A DNA stretch of 14,970 nt from UCB3 sp964415605. GTDB taxonomy: Bacteria > Chloroflexota > Anaerolineae > Epilineales > Epilineaceae. The stretch lies in NCBI GenBank assembly GCA_964415605.1, contig CAYQBA010000120.1, forward strand, positions 1 through 14,970, in the 5' to 3' direction. The notes under the pieces are model-generated. The model was not told where the DNA came from. It saw only the letters and a list, made by a program, of their open reading frames with translations, and ran no database searches. Position 1 is the stretch's first letter, and the number at the start of each line of letters is the position of its first letter. The position numbers and the translations under genes were made by a program. This document shows, piece after piece, positions 6,454 through 13,871 of the stretch.

Positions 6454-8687
6454 GCGCGCGCGCCGGCATCCAGGACCTCCTGCTGCGGGTCCACACCGAC
6501 CTCGCCGCCGCCGAGGGGCTCGACGGGCAGCTCGCGGCCTTCATCGACATGGTGACGCAGCTCGTCGACGCCGAGCGGGCGTCGCTCTTCCTGCACGACC
6601 CGCGGACCGACGAGCTGTACGCCCGCGTGGCATCCGGCGTCCAGGCCTGCGAGATCCGCATCCTAGCCACCGAAGGCGTCGCCGGCGACGTGTTCACCAC
6701 GGGGCGCCCGGTGCGGATCGACGACGTCAGCACCGACCCGCGGTTCCACCCGCGCATCGATGCCCAGGTCGGCTTCGCCACCCGCTCGCTCCTGTGCGTC
6801 CCGCTGCGGACCGTCGACGGCGCGGTCATCGGCGTGGCCGAGGCCTTGAACAAGCGACGCGGCACGTTCACGGCCAAGGACCAGGCGGACCTCGAGGCCG
6901 TGACGGCCCAGGCCGCGCTGGCACTGCGCAACACGCTGCGCATGGAGGACGCGCTGCGCTCGAGCCAGCGCGCGGCGCACTTCGTCGAGGTCGTATCGGA
7001 GATCTCGACCGAGCTCAAGCTCGGGCCGCTGCTCCAGAAGATCATGGCGGCCGTCACCCGGCTCCTCGACGCCGAGCGCTCGACGCTGTTCCTCCACGAC
7101 GAGAAGGCCGGAGAGCTGTTCACCGAGGTCGGCCAGGGGCTCGGCACGCGGACCATCCGGATCCCGAGCACGCAGGGCATCGCCGGCACGGTGTTCACCT
7201 CCGGCCGGTCGGTCAACATCCCCTACGCGTACGCCGACCTGCGCTTCAACCCCGAGATCGACAAGCAGACCGGCTTCTTCACGCGCTCCATCTTGTGCGT
7301 CCCGATGGTCAACAAGAACGGCAAGGTCATCGGCGTCACCCAGGTGCTCAACAAGCGCGGCGGCGTGTTCACGCCACACGACGAGGCGCGCCTGCGGGCG
7401 TTCACGGCCCAGATCGCCATCGGCATCGAGAACGCCCAGCTGTTCGACGACGTCCAGCGCATGCAGCAGTACAACGACCGGATCCTGGCCAGCATGTCGA
7501 GCGCGGTGATCACGTTCGGCGTGGACGGCGATGTCGTGACGTTCAACCCGGCCGCGCGGCGGATCCTGCGCGCCGACGGCGAGGACGTCGTGGGGCGACC
7601 CTGGGGCGACGTGTTCGCCGGCGAGAACCATTGGGTTGTCGAGAAGCTCCAGCGCGCCGTGGCCGAGGCCGCGCCGGAGAGCGCCGTCGACGCGGCGATC
7701 GTGGCGGGCGGCGAGCGGATCAGCGTCAACCTCACGGCGATGCCGCTGATCGGCGCCAAGGGCGAGTCGCTGGGCTCGATGCTGCTCTTCGACGACATCA
7801 GCAGCGAGAAGCGCCTCCGCACGACGTTGGCCCGCTACGTCGACGCCGCGGTGGCCGACCGGCTGATCGCCGCCGACGCCGAGATCCTGGAGGGCCAGAG
7901 CAGCGTGGCCACGGTGCTGTTCTCGGACGTCAAGGGCTTCACGCCCATCGCCGAGCGGCTCGGCCCGGCCCGGACCGTGGCGCTCCTGAACGACTACCTG
8001 ACCCGCATGGTGGCGTGCATCGAGGACGAGGGGGGCACGCTCGACAAGTTCATCGGCGACGGGATCATGGCCGTGTTCGGCGTTCCCTACCCGCACGCCG
8101 ACGATCCGGACCGCGCGGTGCGGGCGGCGGTGGCGATGCTGCGGGCGCTGCGGGCGATGAACGCCGACCGCCAGGCATCCCACGACGTGCCGCTCGAGAT
8201 GCGGATCGGCATCAACACCGGCGACGTGTTCTCGGGCAACATCGGCTCGCCGCGCCGGATGGACTTCACGGTCATGGGCGACGGCGTCAACCTCGGCGCG
8301 CGCATCGAGAGCGCCGGCAAGCAGTACGGCACCACGCTGATGATCAGCGAGGGCACGCGGCGCGCGCTGCGCGGGACGTACCGGATGCGCGAGGTCGACC
8401 GGGTGGTGGTCAAGGGCAAGACCGAAGCGGTCTCGATCTTCGAGATCCTGGAGCACCACGACGACACGACGTTCCCGGGGATGATCGACGCGCTCGACGC
8501 CCACCGCGACGGCCTGACGCTGTATCGCCAGGGGCGCTGGCGCGACGCGATCGCCGCCTTCGAGAAGGCGCTGGCCATCCGCCCGGGCGACGGGCTGGCC
8601 CGGCTGTACGTCGACCGCTGCCTGCAGCTCGAGGCGCACCCCCCGGCGGGCGCGTGGGACGGCGTGTGGCACCTGACGGAGAAGTAG
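6450..8687 (+). CDS. Class III adenylate cyclase, GAF-GAF-PAS-cyclase with TPR-like tail
   Basis: Predicted soluble enzyme making cAMP from ATP under control of small-molecule sensor domains. The 745 residues show GAF1 (about 25-165), GAF2 (about 190-330), PAS (about 342-452) and a cyclase domain (about 485-665). A TPR-like helix pair follows (about 690-730, YRQGRWRDAIAAFEKAL). Cyclase residues are intact: metal aspartates D493 (FSDVKGFT) and D537 (KFIGDGIM), purine-specifying K533 and T607 (DFTVMGDGVN), and transition-state N614 and R618. The Lys/Thr pair is that of class IIIb adenylate cyclases, which argues against guanylate cyclase. GAF2 has NKRGGVF-TPH-DE (301-312), the full NKFDE signature of cyclic-nucleotide-binding GAF domains; GAF1 has NKRRGTFTAKDQ, with Q in place of the final E. 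The layout resembles cyanobacterial CyaB1/CyaB2, whose GAF domains bind cAMP. It has no membrane segment and overlaps the coiled-coil gene by 4 nt. Confidence 0.94.
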   Translation: MSARAGIQDLLLRVHTDLAAAEGLDGQLAAFIDMVTQLVDAERASLFLHDPRTDELYARVASGVQACEIRILATEGVAGDVFTTGRPVRIDDVSTDPRFHPRIDAQVGFATRSLLCVPLRTVDGAVIGVAEALNKRRGTFTAKDQADLEAVTAQAALALRNTLRMEDALRSSQRAAHFVEVVSEISTELKLGPLLQKIMAAVTRLLDAERSTLFLHDEKAGELFTEVGQGLGTRTIRIPSTQGIAGTVFTSGRSVNIPYAYADLRFNPEIDKQTGFFTRSILCVPMVNKNGKVIGVTQVLNKRGGVFTPHDEARLRAFTAQIAIGIENAQLFDDVQRMQQYNDRILASMSSAVITFGVDGDVVTFNPAARRILRADGEDVVGRPWGDVFAGENHWVVEKLQRAVAEAAPESAVDAAIVAGGERISVNLTAMPLIGAKGESLGSMLLFDDISSEKRLRTTLARYVDAAVADRLIAADAEILEGQSSVATVLFSDVKGFTPIAERLGPARTVALLNDYLTRMVACIEDEGGTLDKFIGDGIMAVFGVPYPHADDPDRAVRAAVAMLRALRAMNADRQASHDVPLEMRIGINTGDVFSGNIGSPRRMDFTVMGDGVNLGARIESAGKQYGTTLMISEGTRRALRGTYRMREVDRVVVKGKTEAVSIFEILEHHDDTTFPGMIDALDAHRDGLTLYRQGRWRDAIAAFEKALAIRPGDGLARLYVDRCLQLEAHPPAGAWDGVWHLTEK

Positions 8688-8891
8688 CGCCGGCGCGCCG
8701 CGGCGGGCCGCCGCGCGGCCTCGGCGGCAGGGCGGCGACGGCGCCGGGCATGCGGGTGCGTGCGGGGTCGTGAGGCCCCGTGCTCCGGCGTGGGCGGCCG
8801 GGATCGGCGCGCGCGGCGCGTATCCTGAGACGGCTTGACGCGTTATACTCTGTGTTGGCGTGGGTCGATTCGATTTGGGGGGAGGTTGGCG
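8688..8891 (+). other. Intergenic region between cyclase and secreted-protein genes
   Basis: No gene is visible here. Just after the cyclase stop, 8697-8719 is a very GC-rich imperfect palindrome (GCCGCG against CGCGGC) that could slow or end transcription, but no T-run follows it. Nearer the next gene, the sequence becomes T-richer. TATACT at 8844-8849 is a good -10 hexamer but has no -35 at the right distance; the nearby TTGACG (8835-8840) is only 3 nt away. GGGGGGAGG (8877-8885) is the strong ribosome binding site of the gene starting at 8892. Confidence 0.4.
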
Positions 8892-10571
8892 ATGAACGAC
8901 TGGCGATGGCGGCTGGTGCGCGGGGCGACGGGTGCGGCGGTCGTGGCCGGGTTCTTGGCCCTGGCAGGCCCCGAGGCGGGCCACCGCGCGCAGGCGCAGC
9001 CCACGCAGCCGCAGGTGGCGTGGGTGGACGGCCGGACCGACGTGTGGGTGCAGAACCTCGACCCCAACCAGCCGGCGACGGTCCGGGTGGACTATTACCC
9101 GATGGCCGGCGTGCCGCCGCTCACGGCGCCGGAGGAGATGCTCCAGCCGGTGATGCTGCTCTTCCCCGGCCAGTCGTCGGTGTTCCGCTACCGCTCGCCG
9201 CGCCCGCCGACCGACCCCGGCACGCCGGGCCCGCCGTTTGGCGAGCTCGGGCAGTACGCGGTGATCGTCAACTCCACGCGCCGGGTGGCGTCGCTCAACT
9301 ACACGGTCGAGCCCTTCACCGGCGCGGCGGTGACGTACACCCACGTCGACGTGGCGCCGGAGATCATCGTGCCGCTCATGACGCGCGCCTTCTCGCGGCC
9401 GGCCGACATGACGTCGATCATCTCGATCCAGAGCACCGAGACCAACCCGTTGACGACGGTCGACGCCACGGTGTACTCCAAGACGTACTTCCAGGAGCCG
9501 GTGACCGGCCAGTACGACCCGGCCCGCGTCAACCCCTCCGTGGCCCGCACGCTGTCGGCCGTCAACACGGGCGGGTCGTGGATGACCGACCTGTCGACGT
9601 GGGACGAGTTCGCCCCGTTCGAGGCCGCGCCCCCCAACCGGGTGCTCGTCGGCACGGTGGGGTGGATGCGCATCCGCACGCCGAACGCCGCCACGCGCGT
9701 GGGGGCCGAGGCGTTCTCGAACCTGCGGTCGATCAACACGGCGGTCAGCGGTTACGCCGGGGTGCCGGTGACGCATAAGACCACGCGCTACTACCTGCCG
9801 CTCTTCCGCGGCCTGTTCGACGGCATCACCGGCCTCTCGATCGTCAACCCCGACGCGACGCGGCCGGCCCGGGTGCGGCTGACCTACTTCGGGTCGGACC
9901 TGCCGGGGCACGGCTGCCCGAGCCAGGCGCCGACGACCCACATCGCGGCGGACGGGAGCGACACGATCCCCATCGGGCCCAACGAGAACATCGTGCTGTA
10001 CCAGCTGCCGGGCAACGCGGTGGCGCCGGCCAACGTCGGGCGCTTCCCGCTGGCGGCCAACTGCTTCGGCTCGGCCGTGCTCGAGGTCACCGAGGGCGAC
10101 GGCGTCGTGGCGATGATGCACGACGTCCGGGTCGAGCGCGGGCCGGGCGGCGTCAACGTGGTGCGGACGGCCAGCGGCTACATGCCGGTGCGGCAGGAGG
10201 ACGCCGCGCGGCGGGTGGCGGTGCCGGTGGTGCGCCACGACAGCACGCGGGTGCCGGGCGAGCGGGTGCCCCGGGTGGCCACAGGCATCCAGGTGATGAA
10301 CGTCGACCCGGCGAACCGCCCGGCGAACGTCCAGATCACGTTCGTCGACATGGGCGGGAACCGCATCCCGGCGGCGTCGTCGGCTCGGACCATCGGCTGG
10401 CGCCGGGCCCACACGTGGTGGACGGGCGCGGTGCCGGGCATCAGCGATCGCGCCCCGGGCCTCTTCGAGGGCTCGGCGGTCATCGAGAGCGACGTGCCGG
10501 TGGCGGTGGTGGTCTCGATCGCCACGGTGCAGGCGGACAGCGTGACGTATAACGGGTTCGCGGCGGAGTAG
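8892..10571 (+). CDS. Secreted protein of four repeated beta-rich units, function unknown
   Basis: A 559-residue exported protein. A Sec-type signal peptide is clear: basic start MNDWRWRLVR, hydrophobic core to about residue 26, and likely cleavage after A35 (HRAQA/QP). The rest appears to be four related units of about 115-140 residues, near 42-157, 158-297, 299-440 and 443-559. Three open with a Pro-rich strand (IIVPLMTR, YYLPLFRG, VAVPVVRH). The units then share an 'I/V-x-N-x-D' stretch (VWVQNLDPNQPATVRV, LSIVNPDATRPARVRL, IQVMNVDPANRPANVQI) and end with strands such as GSAVLEV and GSAVIES. This pattern suggests tandem immunoglobulin-like or CARDB-like sandwiches, though I cannot assign a family. 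C342 and C391 in the third unit could form a disulfide. There is no C-terminal anchor. The ATG at 8892 is set by GGGGGGAGG and by the signal peptide; an upstream in-frame TTG at 8835 is unlikely. Adhesion or a cell-surface role is only a guess. Confidence 0.85.
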   Translation: MNDWRWRLVRGATGAAVVAGFLALAGPEAGHRAQAQPTQPQVAWVDGRTDVWVQNLDPNQPATVRVDYYPMAGVPPLTAPEEMLQPVMLLFPGQSSVFRYRSPRPPTDPGTPGPPFGELGQYAVIVNSTRRVASLNYTVEPFTGAAVTYTHVDVAPEIIVPLMTRAFSRPADMTSIISIQSTETNPLTTVDATVYSKTYFQEPVTGQYDPARVNPSVARTLSAVNTGGSWMTDLSTWDEFAPFEAAPPNRVLVGTVGWMRIRTPNAATRVGAEAFSNLRSINTAVSGYAGVPVTHKTTRYYLPLFRGLFDGITGLSIVNPDATRPARVRLTYFGSDLPGHGCPSQAPTTHIAADGSDTIPIGPNENIVLYQLPGNAVAPANVGRFPLAANCFGSAVLEVTEGDGVVAMMHDVRVERGPGGVNVVRTASGYMPVRQEDAARRVAVPVVRHDSTRVPGERVPRVATGIQVMNVDPANRPANVQITFVDMGGNRIPAASSARTIGWRRAHTWWTGAVPGISDRAPGLFEGSAVIESDVPVAVVVSIATVQADSVTYNGFAAE

Positions 10572-10642
10572 GCGTAGGCGGGGGAGGGGGGCGCCGACTC
10601 CGGCGGGGAGATCCGGGTGGATGGTCGGTGGGACGGCGTGCC

Positions 10643-10697
10643 CCGTGGGGGTGGCGCGCAGCGCCGGGGGTGGGGGTGCCCCGCGCCACCCCCACGG
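10643..10697. terminator. Perfect 16-bp inverted repeat between convergent genes
   Basis: Positions 10643-10658 and 10682-10697 are exact reverse complements (CCGTGGGGGTGGCGCG on the left arm) with a 23-nt loop. The element sits midway between the secreted-protein stop (10571) and the helicase stop (10761), which converge here, so it is well placed to end transcription from both sides. No T-run follows on either strand, so it is at best a non-canonical terminator or a block to 3' exonucleases. Confidence 0.6.
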
Positions 10698-10760
10698 TCG
10701 CGCCATCACGTTCAACGAGCCTGATCCGCCTTGCGTCGACCGAGCGAGGCGAGTCCTGCC

Positions 10761-13388
10761 CTAGCGCCGCCGTCCGAGGTGCCGCAGCCGGTCGACCACG
10801 GACTGGTGCCGGTCAAGCATGGCCATGACGTCCTTGGCAGATGGCTTGGCCCAGTTCGGCGCCGGCACGTCGTAGTCGAAGCCCTCGACCTCGGCCCGCG
10901 GCAGAGTTCGCCCGAGCGCGGCCTCGAACCGGGTGACCATGGTCTCGTCGCCGAGCGTGACGAAGGTGTAGGCCTTGCCCTCGGCCTCGGCGCGCGCCGT
11001 GCGACCGATGCGGTGGACGTACTCGTCGACGGTCTGCGGCACGTCGTAGTTGACGACGTGCGAGATGTCGTCGATGTCGAGCCCGCGGGCGGCCACGTTC
11101 GTCGCCACGAGCACGCGCGACTGGCCGCTGCGGAGCTGCTGCAGCGCCCGCTCGCGGTCGACCTGGCGGCGGTCGCCGTGCATGAGGGCCACCGGGATGC
11201 CGCTCTGGCGGAGCTGGCGGGCCAGGATGTCGGCGTCGACCTTGCGCTCGGTGAAGACCAGGACGCTGGTCATGGTGGGATCGGTCTTGAGCAGGTGCGC
11301 CAGCAGGGCGGGCTTCAGGTGCTTGCCCACCGGGTAGAGCACCTGCTCGATCTGCTCGGGCGGGCGCCGGCGGGCGATCTCGATGATCTGGGGCTCGCGC
11401 TGGAACTCCATCGAGAGCGACTGGATCTCCGGCGGCATGGTGGCGGTGAAGAGCGAGGTCTGGCGCTCGCGCGAGAGGTTGCGGATGAGCGTGCGGACGT
11501 CGGGCAGGAAGCCCATGTCGAGCATGCGGTCGGCTTCGTCCATCACCAACACTTCCACGCCCCCGAGCACGGCGTTGCCGCGGCGGATGTGGTCGAGCAT
11601 GCGGCCGGGGGTGGCCACGACGACGTCGGCGGCATGCTGGAGGGCGCGGATCTGCGGGCCCATGCCGACGCCGCCGTAGATGGTGGCGACGCGCAGGTCG
11701 GTGAAGCGGGCAAGCCGCTCGGTTTCCTGGGCGACCTGCACGGCGAGCTCGCGGGTGGGCACGAGCACGAGCATGCGGGGCCGGTGGCGGGGGTCGGGCG
11801 AGCGCAGGAGGCGCTGGAGGCCGGGCACGACGAACGCCAGGGTCTTGCCGGTGCCGGTCTGGGCCAGGCCGATCACGTCGCGGCCGGCCAGGCCGGCGGG
11901 GACGGCCTCGGCCTGGATGGGCGTGGGCTTCTCGAAGCCGAGGGCCGCGATGGCCTGCCCGAGGCGCGGCTCGAGGCCGAGGGGGGCGAAGCCCTCGGGG
12001 GTCTCGAGCTCGTCGGCCGCCCCGGGGCGGTCGAGGTCGTCGTCGAACACGGCGGGGCGCGCCGGGGTGTCCCAATCGGTGTCGTGGGACGCCCGGTCGT
12101 CCCAGGTGTCGTCGCGGTCGTCGTCGGCCGTGTCGTCCACGGCGGCGTCGAACCGGTAGACCTGCTCGCCGGGTTCGCCGGGCTCGCCCTCGGCATCGGC
12201 GGGGCCGGCTTCGGTGCGCCGCCGGCGACGGCCGCCGCGCCGGCGGCGACGGGTCGGCTCGCCGCCGGGGGCGTCGGCGGCATCAGGGGCGTCGGCATCG
12301 GCGGCCTCGAATGCGTCGTCGTCGTGGGCGTCGGCGGTGTCGATGTCGGCGGTCGCGAACGCGTTGTGGACGTCGATGGTGTCGGCGCCGGCGGCCTCGA
12401 ACGGGCCGTGGGCGTCGATGGTGTCGATGTCGGTGGTCTCGATCGGGCCGGGAGCGTCGACGGTGTCGATGTCGGCGGCCTCGATCGGGTGGCTGGCACT
12501 GTCGTCGTCGGTGGTGTGGCTGGGTCCAACACCCGAATCGTCGGTGGCGCTGACGGCGTCGTCGGCCGAGGCGCCGACGGTCCATGTGTCGCCTGCGCCG
12601 CTCGAGGCCGTGGCGGCGGGCTCGGCCGGGTGCGGCTCCCAGGCGGCGGGTTCAGACGTCTCCACCGGCAGGGAGTCCCACGGGGCATGCGCGACGTCGG
12701 CGGCCTCGGGCGCTTCGAAGGTGGGGCCGGCGGCCGGCGGGGGCTCGGTGTCCCAACCCAGCTCGGCTTCATCTTCGAGCGGCGTATGGGTCGCGGCTGC
12801 GTGGCGAGACGTCTCGGCATCGCCGGCATCGGTCGCCACGTGCGGCGCGCCGGCGTCGCTGCCGGCCTCGGCGTAGAAGTCGACGTCGTCTGCGGTGTCA
12901 AGGGTGGAGGTGTCGTGCGTGCCTTCGGCCTGGGCGAACGCGCCGGTGCCGCCGCGGCGGCGCCGGCGTCGCCGCCGGCCGGGGGCACGATCCTCACCCC
13001 CGTCCGCCGGTTCGGCCACGCGGCCCTGGGCCGGGGCGCTGGCAGGCGCGATCGGGGATGGGGTGGCGGCGGGTCGCGCGGCGGGCATCGCGGCCGCGGC
13101 GGTCCCCCCGGCCTTCGCGGGGCTCGCGAGGTCGAGGCGGGTGCCGGCGCGCATGACGACGTCGCGGACGAGCAGGTCGAGGATGAGCCGCTGCACGCCC
13201 GCGACGCGCAGGCCGAGGGCGGCGCCGGTCTGGGGGTGCCGGCTCAAGGTGACGTCCGGCTGGTCGGGAAGCGCTTCCTCGGTGGCAGGCCCGAACTCGG
13301 GGGTGAGGCGGACCGCGAGGACGTCGGCGTCGGGATTGTAGCGGTAGTAGACGGTGCGGTCGGGCGCGATATTCAGTTTGTGGTACAT
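10761..13388 (-). CDS. DEAD-box RNA helicase with DUF2283-like N-terminus and long disordered linker
   Basis: ATP-dependent RNA helicase, 875 residues, about twice the usual RhlE/CsdA length. Core motifs are complete: Q motif GFEKPTPIQ, motif I AQTGTGKT (509-516), PTRELAVQV, TPGRMLDH, DEAD (617-620), TAT in motif III, VFTERK, NVAARGLDI and HRIGRTAR (from H792). Motif III has TAT instead of the usual SAT. Before the core lie three regions: residues 1-75 (YNPDADVLAVRL ... TGAALGLRV) resembling DUF2283; R138-R145, a run of eight arginines; and an acidic Ser/Asp/Ala linker with five 14-residue repeats, followed by a second arginine patch near 380-391. The linker resembles the disordered parts of high-GC RNase E proteins and may bind RNA or partners. 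Start choice: an ATG at 13445 (MISSCENIQ) is also in frame, but an extended -10 element overlaps it, so I prefer the ATG at 13386-13388, which directly precedes the DUF2283-like domain. Neither start has a strong ribosome site. Confidence 0.88.
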   Translation of the reverse strand: MYHKLNIAPDRTVYYRYNPDADVLAVRLTPEFGPATEEALPDQPDVTLSRHPQTGAALGLRVAGVQRLILDLLVRDVVMRAGTRLDLASPAKAGGTAAAAMPAARPAATPSPIAPASAPAQGRVAEPADGGEDRAPGRRRRRRRRGGTGAFAQAEGTHDTSTLDTADDVDFYAEAGSDAGAPHVATDAGDAETSRHAAATHTPLEDEAELGWDTEPPPAAGPTFEAPEAADVAHAPWDSLPVETSEPAAWEPHPAEPAATASSGAGDTWTVGASADDAVSATDDSGVGPSHTTDDDSASHPIEAADIDTVDAPGPIETTDIDTIDAHGPFEAAGADTIDVHNAFATADIDTADAHDDDAFEAADADAPDAADAPGGEPTRRRRRGGRRRRRTEAGPADAEGEPGEPGEQVYRFDAAVDDTADDDRDDTWDDRASHDTDWDTPARPAVFDDDLDRPGAADELETPEGFAPLGLEPRLGQAIAALGFEKPTPIQAEAVPAGLAGRDVIGLAQTGTGKTLAFVVPGLQRLLRSPDPRHRPRMLVLVPTRELAVQVAQETERLARFTDLRVATIYGGVGMGPQIRALQHAADVVVATPGRMLDHIRRGNAVLGGVEVLVMDEADRMLDMGFLPDVRTLIRNLSRERQTSLFTATMPPEIQSLSMEFQREPQIIEIARRRPPEQIEQVLYPVGKHLKPALLAHLLKTDPTMTSVLVFTERKVDADILARQLRQSGIPVALMHGDRRQVDRERALQQLRSGQSRVLVATNVAARGLDIDDISHVVNYDVPQTVDEYVHRIGRTARAEAEGKAYTFVTLGDETMVTRFEAALGRTLPRAEVEGFDYDVPAPNWAKPSAKDVMAMLDRHQSVVDRLRHLGRRR
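12273..12488 (-). repeat. Tandem 42-bp repeat encoding 14-residue acidic units in the helicase linker
   Basis: Inside the helicase gene, residues 301-372 consist of five copies of a 14-residue unit: PIEAADIDTVDAPG, PIETTDIDTIDAHG, PFEAAGADTIDVHN, AFATADIDTADAHD and AFEAADADAPDAAD. Two extra aspartates separate the last two copies. In DNA the copies start at 12488, 12446, 12404, 12362 and 12314, a 42-bp period with a single 6-bp insertion. The frame is kept throughout, and the DNA copies remain similar, which suggests fairly recent duplication by slippage. Confidence 0.85.
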
Positions 13389-13440
13389 GGGGTTGTCGAT
13401 TGCCGTTGGGACTTCGTGTTGGATGTTCTCACAACTACTA

Positions 13441-13449
13441 ATCATAACA
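13441..13449 (-). promoter_or_regulatory. Candidate extended -10 promoter of the DEAD-box helicase gene
   Basis: On the minus strand, TGTTATGAT is an extended -10 element (TG, one base, then TATGAT; five of six match to TATAAT). It lies in the only clearly A/T-rich island of the region, about 13425-13450. Transcription would start near 13434, giving a leader of about 45 nt before the ATG at 13388. No -35 at a proper distance is seen, as is common for extended -10 promoters. Because it covers the upstream ATG at 13445, it argues for the shorter protein. Confidence 0.45.
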
Positions 13450-13717
13450 ACCTTCGGGCGCTTCGGCCAGTCGAAACACGGGGTACGCGAGGTTGATGGC
13501 ATGCGGCGGGCACAACCATGACCGGTCGTGCCACCTCTCGCAACGACGGCGCGTGGTGGCGCAAAGGATCCCGCGTGCCGCTGCAAGCTGCGTCTGCGTG
13601 GATGCGACGCCCGTCCGGCGCTGCCGGCATCCCCGCCGATGGCATCACACTCACCGCGGCCGGCCCGCGCATCCGGCACCCGACCACCGGAGCGGTCTCG
13701 CGAACACGCGCATAAGA

Positions 13718-13749
13718 AACCCGGCGGGGAGCTTGGTCCCCGCCGGGTT
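13718..13749 (-). terminator. Intrinsic terminator of the lectin-like gene
   Basis: A perfect 13-bp stem (13718-13730 with 13737-13749) and a 6-nt loop. On the minus strand it is followed by TCTTATG, giving GGGTTTCTT at its foot, a short U-rich tail. It lies about 120 nt after the stop of the minus-strand lectin-like gene. On the plus strand there is no T-run, so it works most plausibly for minus-strand transcription. Confidence 0.75.
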
Positions 13750-13871
13750 GAGCCCGGTATTCAGTTGTCGCTGCGCTCGGGATCGCTGGTCGGCCTTCGC
13801 GTCCGCCATCGCCGATCCACCGGGGCGGGCGCACGCTCATCGCGCGCCCGCCGGCCTCGGCCTCCCGCCGG

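Larger units (their letters stand above)
13389..13871. other. Intergenic region between helicase and lectin-like genes
   Basis: These 483 bases hold regulatory elements but no gene I can support. From low to high coordinate there is the helicase leader and extended -10 (13389-13449), a stretch with lower third-position GC and no conserved frame, a strong terminator hairpin at 13718-13749, and a second 9-bp hairpin (13824-13832 with 13844-13852, 11-nt loop) just downstream of the lectin-like stop. A 65-codon plus-strand frame at 13518-13715 ends beside the terminator but lacks a ribosome site. Confidence 0.5.

Noticed and set aside
8835..8849. TTGACG and TATACT upstream of the secreted-protein gene as a promoter pair
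   Set aside because: They are only 3 nt apart, whereas a sigma70-type pair needs about 17.
6663..10715. A very long open minus-strand frame (over 1300 codons) opposite the cyclase and the secreted protein
   Set aside because: It crosses two well-supported plus-strand genes and an intergenic gap, and its translation is Arg/His/Ala-rich with no domain. Such antisense openness is expected when third codon positions are nearly all G or C.
13425..13449. A CRP/cAMP receptor site (TGTGA-N6-TCACA) in front of the helicase, given the cyclase nearby
   Set aside because: Only a TGTGA half-site is present on the minus strand; the second half does not match.
10731..13496. A 921-codon plus-strand frame opposite the helicase
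   Set aside because: It is Gly/Val-rich low-complexity translation antisense to a complete set of DEAD-box motifs.
13518..13715. A 65-codon plus-strand frame ending next to the 13-bp terminator hairpin
   Set aside because: It has no Shine-Dalgarno, lower third-position GC (about 74%) than the real genes here, and the hairpin's U-rich side faces the minus strand.
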